In this document: piece by piece, positions 1 through 5,228 of the stretch | Numbering within the stretch: the first letter of the stretch is position 1 | How the letters are laid out: every line of letters starts with the position of its first letter | Origin: Deltaproteobacteria bacterium | Lineage (GTDB): Bacteria > Desulfobacterota > GWC2-55-46 > S146-73 | Assembly: GCA_015492355.1 (NCBI GenBank) | Contig: WGFF01000237.1 | Span: forward strand, 1-11,884 | Length of the DNA stretch: 11,884 nucleotides | Reading direction: 5' to 3' | Program-made: the position numbers and the translations under genes | The notes under the pieces: model-generated | The model's input: the letters and a program-made list of their open reading frames with translations, nothing else | Databases searched by the model: none | Told to the model about the DNA's origin: nothing

Positions 1-54
1 ATATAGTATACGTATGTATACCATGAAGAAAATGTAACAAAAAAATAATTTGGC

Positions 55-82
55 TTGCAATCATAAAATAAAGATTTATAAT
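55..82 (+). promoter_or_regulatory. Putative sigma-70-type promoter for the two-component genes
   Basis: A TTGCAA box (55-60) is followed after 16 bases by a perfect TATAAT (77-82) in a strongly AT-rich stretch. The -35 matches consensus at 4 of 6 positions and the -10 at 6 of 6. Transcription would begin near 89 and give a leader of about 170 nt before the kinase gene. AT-rich DNA produces such matches by chance, so this is a moderate call. Confidence 0.45.
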
Positions 83-172
83 AATAAAAAAACCATGAAT
101 TGCATTAAAAAAGATACCCCATATCTGGTAATGATCCGTGTGGATAGGAAGTGGCTGGGGGATAATTTTTAT

Positions 173-215
173 GGATGCCTGCACCCCAGAGGCGCATCTC
201 TCCTGGTGTGCATCC
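173..215 (+). promoter_or_regulatory. Long stem-loop in the leader of the sensor kinase gene
   Basis: Three nested helices can be read directly: GGATGC (173-178) with GCATCC (210-215), CACC (182-185) with GGTG (205-208), and AGAG (188-191) with CTCT (198-201), closing a GCGCAT loop. It lies about 47 bases before the GTG start. A T7 run (240-246) follows, but 24 bases further on, so this is not a standard intrinsic terminator. I do not recognise a known riboswitch. It may be a structural or regulatory leader element. Confidence 0.4.
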
Positions 216-261
216 CTTAGAGGTGTTGGTGGATTGATGTTTTTTTGAGGAGGCCTGAGGG

Positions 262-2040
262 GTGAAGCCCTTTTTACAGAGGGGGGCTGTGTTGAGGATT
301 GTAATGGATGAAAACCTATCCAGGCAGATTACTTCTCTTAAGCCAGGAGATCACTGTCTTCTTATCTATACCGAACCTCAGGAAGAGGCATCTGTTCTCA
401 TTCCATTCATAAAGGCGGGTCTGGAGAGGAAGGAGAGGTGCTGTGTGATTGTAGATGAATCATCCCTTGGGGTTCTTGAGGAGGGGCTCAGGGGTGCTGG
501 TGTGGATGTTGGAGGGGGGAGGAGGGAAGGAAGGCTTGAGTTCTTCAATCCCGGTGAGGTCTTTTTCAAGGGCGGGAGGTTCGATCCATGGGAGGTCCTT
601 GAAAGGTATGCGGTCATGACCACGAGTGCCCTGAGGGAGGGATACAGCGCACTCCGTATAGTCAGTGGATTGAACTGTGTGGGTGGGGACAGGAGGAACC
701 TTGAGGGGCTCTTTGAGTACGAAGAGAGGATCGACCCATCCACAGGCTCACTCAATCTCTGTCTCTACAGGGAGGGTCTCTTCCCGTGGCAGTTCCTCAC
801 CACTGTACTTAACCTCCATCCCTTCCTCATCCATGACAATGCACTTCACAAAAATACCCTCTTTATAACACCAGATGAGACAACAAGCCCGCTTAAGGAC
901 TACATACACAAGCTCCTGATGTACGAAGACCTGCAGGAGGAGAACGAGGAGAAGAGAGGGCTTGAAAGGCTCTACAGGGCAATAACCCTCTACATACCCT
1001 CTGCACTCATAATCTATGATACCGACTTCAGGATAGTCTTTGTAAACGACCACTTTGTGGATTTTACGGGTTTGAGGGTGGATGATGTTGTGGGCAGAAC
1101 CGCATCAGAGGTCTTCCCTGAGGAGGTCTTTGGTGGATTCAATCTTGCAGAGAGGCTCAGAAAGGTATATACCACAAGGAGGCTATGCGGTCCTGTGGAT
1201 ACACCATACAGGACACCCTCTGGCAAGGAGTTTATATTCAAACATACGATCTATCCTGTTATGAATGGCGAACGCGTGGAATGGCTTTTGTCCTGCCTTG
1301 AGGATGTTACAGACATACGGGATACAGAAAGGGCACTCCTCTATAAAACTGACGAGCTCAACCGCCTCAACAGGGACCTTCATGAACTCGTCATGGAGAT
1401 GACCACGGTGGAAGAACGGGAGAGAAAGCGGTTTGCAGAACTACTCCATGAGGACATAGGGCAGAACCTTGTTGCCATCAAGATGGCATATACATGCTGT
1501 ATGAAGAAGTGCGCCCCACATGACGATGAGACAAAGGAGGTAATGAGGAGGATGATCCAGCTCCTGGACAAGACCATCCAGTCCACAAGAAACATGACCA
1601 CGGATATCTATCCCGTGAATCTGGACGATATGAGTCTCGACAGTGCGGTCAGGTGGTATGTGAAGTCCATCATGGAGCCCTACGGCATAAAGGTGTTTTT
1701 GAGCATGGACAGGACAGTCGATGAACTGCCAGATAGTTCAAGAAGGGCGCTATTTCGTATCATACGAGAGTGCTTTCAGAACACCCTTAAGTATGCAAGG
1801 GCAAACAGGATAGATGTTATCTGCAGGAGACAGAACAGATATCTCCAGCTGATAGTAAAGGACAATGGTGTGGGATTCCACTATGAAGGTATAAAGATAA
1901 AGGCTGGAAGGGGGTTTGGCTTGATGCTCATGCGGGAGTGGACGAGATCGATACAGGGAAGATTCAACATCCACTCCCATCCTGGCAAGGGCACCTCTGT
2001 CCATGTGGAGGTGCCCCTTTCCCAAAAAACTTTAGATTAG
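262..2040 (+). CDS. MEDS-PAS sensor histidine kinase (HisKA_3/NarX-type)
   Basis: This is a cytoplasmic sensor kinase with no membrane segment, predicted to phosphorylate the response regulator encoded just downstream. Domains in order: an MEDS (DcmR-type sensory) domain at about residues 26-205, opening with LKPGDH and carrying the late LHP motif; a PAS domain at about 234-355 (FVNDHF, GRTASEVFP); a coiled-coil linker at about 358-390; a HisKA_3 dimerisation domain with phosphoacceptor His396 in the LLHED motif; and an HATPase with N-box Asn507, G1 DNGVGF (534-539) and G2 GRGFGL (549-554). All catalytic motifs are intact. The GTG start at 262 has GAGGAGG (247-253) eight bases upstream. ATG at 304 (residue 15), with a GAGG six bases upstream, is a real alternative and still leaves MEDS whole. 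The signal is unknown; MEDS was defined in methanogen and methylotroph regulators. Confidence 0.93.
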   Translation: MKPFLQRGAVLRIVMDENLSRQITSLKPGDHCLLIYTEPQEEASVLIPFIKAGLERKERCCVIVDESSLGVLEEGLRGAGVDVGGGRREGRLEFFNPGEVFFKGGRFDPWEVLERYAVMTTSALREGYSALRIVSGLNCVGGDRRNLEGLFEYEERIDPSTGSLNLCLYREGLFPWQFLTTVLNLHPFLIHDNALHKNTLFITPDETTSPLKDYIHKLLMYEDLQEENEEKRGLERLYRAITLYIPSALIIYDTDFRIVFVNDHFVDFTGLRVDDVVGRTASEVFPEEVFGGFNLAERLRKVYTTRRLCGPVDTPYRTPSGKEFIFKHTIYPVMNGERVEWLLSCLEDVTDIRDTERALLYKTDELNRLNRDLHELVMEMTTVEERERKRFAELLHEDIGQNLVAIKMAYTCCMKKCAPHDDETKEVMRRMIQLLDKTIQSTRNMTTDIYPVNLDDMSLDSAVRWYVKSIMEPYGIKVFLSMDRTVDELPDSSRRALFRIIRECFQNTLKYARANRIDVICRRQNRYLQLIVKDNGVGFHYEGIKIKAGRGFGLMLMREWTRSIQGRFNIHSHPGKGTSVHVEVPLSQKTLD

Positions 2041-2060
2041 AAGTTTTGGGGAAGGGAGAT

Positions 2061-2096
2061 TGAGGGAAACCCCTTTTACAAAAGGGGTTTCCCTCA
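2061..2096 (+). repeat. Perfect 17-bp inverted repeat between kinase and regulator genes
   Basis: The arms at 2061-2077 and 2080-2096 are exactly complementary around a 2-base centre, so the RNA would form a very stable hairpin. A weaker hairpin precedes it (about 2014-2032 with 2041-2056) and places the kinase stop codon in its loop. No T tract follows. The AAGGA ribosome site of the regulator gene (2096-2100) starts within the last base of the right arm. It could be an attenuator, an mRNA stability element, or one copy of an intergenic palindromic repeat; related but degenerate structures occur near 4676-4721 and 7746-7806. Confidence 0.7.
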
Positions 2097-2111
2097 AGGA
2101 AAGACGAGTAG

Positions 2112-2768
2112 ATGGACAGGATAAAGATACTCATCGCAGATGACCATCCTGTACTGCGGGAAGGGATAAAGAGCCTTTTTGCCAACCACTCCAAGTATGT
2201 GGTGGTGGGCGAGACAGAGGACGGTTTTAAGACCATAGAGAAGGTCTCGCACATAAGACCTGACATCGTTATAATGGACATTACCATGCCCAATCTTGAT
2301 GGACTCCTTGCAACCTCCCGTATTATAGAGGATTTTCCAGAGGTAAAGGTGATAGTCCTGTCCATGCACCACGAGCACCATTATGTAACAGAGGCGTTTC
2401 GAGCAGGTGCAATGGGCTATGTACTCAAGGGGTCTGATCCCCAGGAGATACTCATAGCAGTGGAAAAGGTGGCATCTGGCAGGCGGTATGTGAGTCAGCC
2501 CATAGCAGACGAGATGTTGAGCGAGTATGTGGATGTGATAAAGAGGGAGCGGTGTACAGAGCCGTTCGATCTTCTCAGCCACAGGGAAAGGGAGATACTC
2601 AGGCTCATAGCAGACGGTGCAACGAGTAAGGAGATAGCCCAAAAACTCTTCATCTCTGTCTCCACCGTAAAGAGCCACAGGATAAACATCATGAGAAAGC
2701 TCAAGGTGAGTGATACCGCAAGCCTCATAAAGGTAGCCATAAAAAAGGGTATGGTGAGGACGGATTGA
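2112..2768 (+). CDS. NarL/FixJ-family (LuxR HTH) response regulator
   Basis: This is a DNA-binding response regulator of 218 residues, the usual length for the NarL family and the likely partner of the HisKA_3 kinase upstream. The receiver domain (about residues 3-120) has the acidic pair Asp10-Asp11, phosphoacceptor Asp56 in IMDITMP, switch Ser84 and Lys106. A LuxR/GerE helix-turn-helix covers about 152-212, with LSHREREIL, SKEIAQKLFIS and VSTVKSHRINIM. The ATG at 2112 is preceded by AAGGA (2096-2100) at a rather long 11 bases, directly against a strong hairpin, so its translation may be tuned by that structure. Targets are unknown. The motif array between this gene and the chemotaxis operon is a candidate binding region (inference). 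Confidence 0.95.
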   Translation: MDRIKILIADDHPVLREGIKSLFANHSKYVVVGETEDGFKTIEKVSHIRPDIVIMDITMPNLDGLLATSRIIEDFPEVKVIVLSMHHEHHYVTEAFRAGAMGYVLKGSDPQEILIAVEKVASGRRYVSQPIADEMLSEYVDVIKRERCTEPFDLLSHREREILRLIADGATSKEIAQKLFISVSTVKSHRINIMRKLKVSDTASLIKVAIKKGMVRTD

Positions 2769-2772
2769 AGAC

Positions 2773-2893
2773 TCAACCCTTGGTACCATCCCATCCTCCA
2801 CCCTTTGGCTAAGGCAAAATCAACCCTTTATATATATAAAAAAATCGCCACTCAGGTTTAAAAAAATCCACCCTGAAGCCTATTAAATCACCC
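2773..2893 (+). repeat. Quasi-regular array of TC(A/C)ACCC motifs upstream of the sigma-28 promoter
   Basis: The 9-mers TCAACCCTT (2773-2781), TCCACCCTT (2797-2805), TCAACCCTT (2820-2828) and TCCACCCTG (2867-2875) lie 24, 23 and 47 bases apart. A degenerate copy (TCGCCACTC, 2845-2853) fills the double gap, and a shorter TCACCC (2888-2893) ends the series. The 2845 and 2867 copies are each preceded by TA7, so two A7 tracts (2838-2844, 2860-2866) sit 22 bp apart, near two helical turns. This may be an operator array or bent upstream DNA. The motif is C-rich and short, so chance is not excluded. Confidence 0.45.
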
Positions 2894-2910
2894 ATAGAGA
2901 AATCCGATAA
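2884..2910 (+). promoter_or_regulatory. Sigma-28 (FliA-type) promoter of the chemotaxis operon
   Basis: TAAA (2884-2887), a 15-base spacer and TCCGATAA (2903-2910) match the flagellar sigma factor consensus TAAA-N15-GCCGATAA. The -10 matches at 7 of 8 positions, the TAAA core fully, and the spacing is exact. This sigma factor drives late flagellar and chemotaxis genes in many bacteria, which fits the genes that follow. The start of transcription is expected near 2917, leaving a leader of about 200 nt before the STAS gene. Confidence 0.75.
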
Positions 2911-3116
2911 GAGTTATAGTTTTTGAAGTCTTGCAGGGAGCAGGTCTTTTCCATGGGGTATTCTACGGAGAGGAGAACCGATCCCTTTGCAACTGTTGGT
3001 GTTGCCCGGAGAAAAAGAATCCCTGCGCTGTAAAGACGTGGATTTCAGGGCTTATAGCCCCTTAAACAAGGCAGTGGACTGGCAACCGCTCCACAAAAAA
3101 CGATGGTTTTTGGGAC
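2911..3116 (+). other. Untranslated leader of the chemotaxis operon, no recognised gene or riboswitch
   Basis: Three simple hairpins can be read: GCAAC (2989-2993) with GTTGC (3001-3005); GGGCT (3048-3052) with AGCCC (3056-3060) around TAT; and AAAAAC (3096-3101) with GTTTTT (3106-3111), ending five bases before the STAS start. Two small open frames overlap here: ATG 2953 to TAA 3033 (26 codons), and a frame from TTG 2931 to TAA 3065 with a CNCWCC motif. Neither has a well-placed ribosome site. I could not fit the stretch to a c-di-GMP-I or cobalamin riboswitch. Confidence 0.5.
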
Positions 3117-3410
3117 ATGGGAGTTTCCATCAAAAAGACAAAAAAGGGGATAAGCCTCACTCTAAAAGGTACCCTCGGTGTTGAGGATGCGGGGAAGATA
3201 GCCTCCTCCATAAGGGAGAATCTCGGAAGGGCTGTTACCATCGATATGAAAGAGGTGGATACAATAGATATGTCCATAATCCAGATAATCCTATCCCTTG
3301 GCAAGACTAAGAGCAGTGGGGGAGTGGAGTTTTATATAAAGGGTATATCTCAACCTGTAAGGGAGACCTTCTGCCTTGCAGGTCTTGAAGGCCACCTGAA
3401 AAGCCTTTAA
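3117..3410 (+). CDS. STAS-domain protein without the usual phosphorylation serine
   Basis: This 97-residue protein is a single STAS domain, related to anti-sigma factor antagonists (SpoIIAA) and to small STAS proteins found in chemotaxis clusters. The beta-alpha pattern runs through the whole length, with the core TIDMKEVDTIDMSIIQIIL at about 41-59. In SpoIIAA-like proteins the loop reads D-S-S or D-T-S and the first Ser/Thr is phosphorylated. Here it reads Asp51-Met52-Ser53, so the usual acceptor is Met; Ser53 remains. It is the first gene after the sigma-28 promoter and ends 18 bases before an MCP gene, suggesting a joint role. ATG 3117 is the only in-frame start before an upstream stop at 3063-3065; no usable Shine-Dalgarno is visible, only a hairpin. 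Biochemical function is unknown. Confidence 0.85.
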   Translation: MGVSIKKTKKGISLTLKGTLGVEDAGKIASSIRENLGRAVTIDMKEVDTIDMSIIQIILSLGKTKSSGGVEFYIKGISQPVRETFCLAGLEGHLKSL

Positions 3411-3428
3411 AGGGATGGGGATACCAGA

Positions 3429-4667
3429 ATGAGCAGGGAGCCCGAAGGTCATTGCAGAAGGATAGCCCTTGTCAATACATCGCTCTTCTTTCTTCCACTC
3501 CTTTTTACATTCTTCTTTGCAGGGAGTATATGGGCTGTTGTGGGTGCGATGTCCATCTACGGGGTGGTGGCTATATCTTCTTACGTACTTACAAAGAGGT
3601 CCATTAAGACGTGGTCTCTGGACGGGGATGAGCAAAGGAGGACTCGTCTTTCAAAGACCATAGAGGATGTAAGCTCCATAGCCTATCTCTCCCGTGACTT
3701 TATAAACGTCGTTCCTGTGCTCAACGAACAGCTCAGGGAGGTTATAGACCAGACAGAGTCTTCCATACTCGGTGTGGGTGGCAGGTTCAGGGATATAGCA
3801 CAGAGGGCGCACACACAGGCAGATACAGCACTCGATACAATAAAGAAAAAGGATGGTACGGACAACACAAGCATAGAGGGTATTTTAAGTCTTACTGGAA
3901 GACAGCTCGAAGAGATGGCAGATGGCATTGTGAGGGCATCCACTTCTTCTCTCAGGGCAGTGGACGAGATGAAGAGTGTTACCTCCAAGGTAAGGCAGAT
4001 ATCCCAGATACTGGAGGATATAGAGTTCATAGCGAGCCAGACCAACCTTCTTGCCCTCAACGCAGCCATAGAGGCTGCAAGGGCTGGTGAGGCTGGCAAG
4101 GGCTTTTCTGTTGTTGCAGAGGAGATAAGAAAACTCTCCGCAAGGTCGAACACCGCAAGCCTCAAGATAAAGGAGATGATCCAGGACATACAGACGAGTA
4201 TCGACGATGCATCGACGAGTATTAAGACCATGGCAGGACAGGATGTGAAAGAGGCTGAGAAGGCAAAAAAGAGGGTGAACAAACTCCTGGACGATATCAT
4301 GGGTGCCCATGAAAGGCTCAAAGGTACGGTGGACCACCTGGCAGAAACGAGTAGAGCCATAGCGGATGATGTATCCTCAATAGTTACCTCTCTCCAGTTT
4401 CAGGATATCGTCCGCCAGAGGATAGAACACGTTATAGAACCGCTGGATGAATTCAAAAAGGAGATGGGAAAGGCGCTCGAAGACTTGACGATAGAACTGC
4501 CCGAGGATATGGAAACCAGACTCAGCGACCTGTTCCAGCGCTACACCATGGAAAGGGAAAGGACCACCTTCAAGGTGGTTGCAGGAGGTAAAAATGATGA
4601 AGGGGATGTATCTACAGCAGAAGATAAAAAAGAAGATAGCCTTGGAGACAATGTAACGCTGTTTTAA
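3429..4667 (+). CDS. Sensor-less membrane MCP with C-terminal CheZ-like DxxxQ motif
   Basis: This is a 412-residue methyl-accepting chemotaxis protein. Two hydrophobic segments (about 12-31 and 34-54) are joined by almost no loop, so there is no periplasmic ligand domain, and no HAMP domain is seen. A long helical cytoplasmic region follows. The conserved hairpin tip that contacts CheA and CheW is intact (QTNLLALNAAIEAARAGE, 204-221). Near the C-terminus, LQFQDIVRQRIEHV contains Asp326-x3-Gln330, the spacing of the CheZ phosphatase residues (E. coli D143, Q147, within FQDLTGQ). The tail has no CheR-binding NWETF pentapeptide. It lies between the STAS gene and cheY. Its role could be intracellular or energy sensing, array scaffolding, or control of CheY-P. 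The MCP identity is firm; the phosphatase idea is inference. Confidence 0.92.
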   Translation: MSREPEGHCRRIALVNTSLFFLPLLFTFFFAGSIWAVVGAMSIYGVVAISSYVLTKRSIKTWSLDGDEQRRTRLSKTIEDVSSIAYLSRDFINVVPVLNEQLREVIDQTESSILGVGGRFRDIAQRAHTQADTALDTIKKKDGTDNTSIEGILSLTGRQLEEMADGIVRASTSSLRAVDEMKSVTSKVRQISQILEDIEFIASQTNLLALNAAIEAARAGEAGKGFSVVAEEIRKLSARSNTASLKIKEMIQDIQTSIDDASTSIKTMAGQDVKEAEKAKKRVNKLLDDIMGAHERLKGTVDHLAETSRAIADDVSSIVTSLQFQDIVRQRIEHVIEPLDEFKKEMGKALEDLTIELPEDMETRLSDLFQRYTMERERTTFKVVAGGKNDEGDVSTAEDKKEDSLGDNVTLF

Positions 4668-4828
4668 CTGTTCCTTGGGGAGACCTTCTTGTAAAAGGTC
4701 CTGTTCATGGTACCCTTCCCCGGGTCCTTTTTATGGACTTACTGGCTCAAAAATCTTTGAGACAGGGGTCAATGGGGGAGGGATATTATACCTCAGGGTC
4801 TTCCCCTCAAGGAAAGGAGGCATTACAG
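4668..4828 (+). other. 161-bp intergenic region with degenerate hairpins before cheY
   Basis: It holds GACCTT (4682-4687) with AAGGTC (4695-4700), flanked by GGGGA (4677-4681) and TCCCC (4717-4721), plus CTCAAA (4746-4751) with TTTGAG (4756-4761) around a 4-base loop. The first structure resembles, in degenerate form, the hairpin at 2061-2096. An ATATTATA stretch near 4783-4790 has no well-spaced -35. An in-frame ATG at 4733 would extend CheY by 32 residues, but it lies in this non-coding stretch. Confidence 0.45.
4813..4820 (+). promoter_or_regulatory. Ribosome binding site fixing the cheY start
   Basis: AAAGGAGG ends eight bases before ATG 4829, an ideal Shine-Dalgarno. It supports 4829 over the upstream in-frame ATG at 4733, whose 32 extra codons match nothing in the CheY family. 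Confidence 0.85.
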
Positions 4829-5197
4829 ATGAGTAAGACCATACTCATAGTGGATGATGCACCAACCATGAGGCAGATGGTCAATTTCACGTTGAGTGCA
4901 CAGGACTATAAAGTGGTGGAGGCAGCGGATGGAGAGGAGGCTATAGAGAAGCTCAAAGGGGGACTCAGGCCCAATCTGGTCATAACAGACCTCAACATGC
5001 CAAGGATGGATGGTATTACCCTTATAAGGGCGATAAGGGAGCTCCCTGCATGCAGATTCACGCCCATAATAATGCTCACAACCGAGTCGATGGAGGCAAA
5101 GAAACAGGAGGGAAAGCAGGCAGGTGCAACAGGCTGGATTGTAAAACCCTTCACACCAGAGCAACTCCTGAAGGTTGTGGGGATGGTCATAAGGTAA
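4829..5197 (+). CDS. cheY: Chemotaxis response regulator CheY
   Basis: This is a stand-alone receiver domain of 122 residues that takes phosphate from CheA and acts on the flagellar motor switch or another motility output. The active site is complete: Asp9-Asp10 (IVDDAPTMR), phosphoacceptor Asp54 (ITDLNMP), Thr84 and Lys106-Pro107 (WIVKPF). Trp103 stands at the aromatic switch position held by Tyr106 in E. coli CheY. There is no output domain. The start at 4829 follows AAAGGAGG; typical CheY proteins begin this close to the first beta strand. It is preceded by an MCP gene and followed by cheA after 31 bases. No cheZ, cheC or cheX is present in the window to dephosphorylate it. Confidence 0.96.
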   Translation: MSKTILIVDDAPTMRQMVNFTLSAQDYKVVEAADGEEAIEKLKGGLRPNLVITDLNMPRMDGITLIRAIRELPACRFTPIIMLTTESMEAKKQEGKQAGATGWIVKPFTPEQLLKVVGMVIR

Positions 5198-5228
5198 GGT
5201 GCAGGTCAAGGGAAGGGGGTTTGTTCAG

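Noticed and set aside
132..147. Sigma-54 promoter (GG-N10-GC near position 133)
   Set aside because: Only the GG/GC dinucleotides fit; the remaining -24 and -12 bases deviate from consensus.
2094..2801. 235-codon open frame on the minus strand opposite the response regulator
   Set aside because: It lies fully antisense to a gene with intact receiver and HTH motifs, and its translation has no recognisable domain. The ATA/AGG codon bias keeps reverse frames open.
2828..2845. Intrinsic terminator after the response regulator gene
   Set aside because: The AT run has no GC-rich stem directly before it and is followed by A rather than T tracts on the coding strand.
2773..2893. CRISPR array
   Set aside because: The recurring units are 9-mers with about 14-base irregular spacing and poor identity, without long palindromic repeats or cas genes.
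2917..3116. c-di-GMP or other riboswitch in the chemotaxis leader
   Set aside because: Conserved GEMM-I blocks such as GCAAAGCC are missing, and the hairpins do not assemble into a known aptamer.
3683..4360. 225-codon minus-strand open frame opposite the sensor-less MCP
   Set aside because: Low-complexity Ser/Leu-rich shadow of the MCP helices, with no domain and no ribosome site.
4757..4790. Internal sigma-70 promoter before cheY
   Set aside because: A TTGAGA and a TATTAT are present but separated by about 21 bases, too far for a convincing promoter.
4733..4828. N-terminal extension of CheY from ATG 4733
   Set aside because: No ribosome site precedes it, the extra 32 residues are not family-like, and an ideal Shine-Dalgarno precedes ATG 4829.
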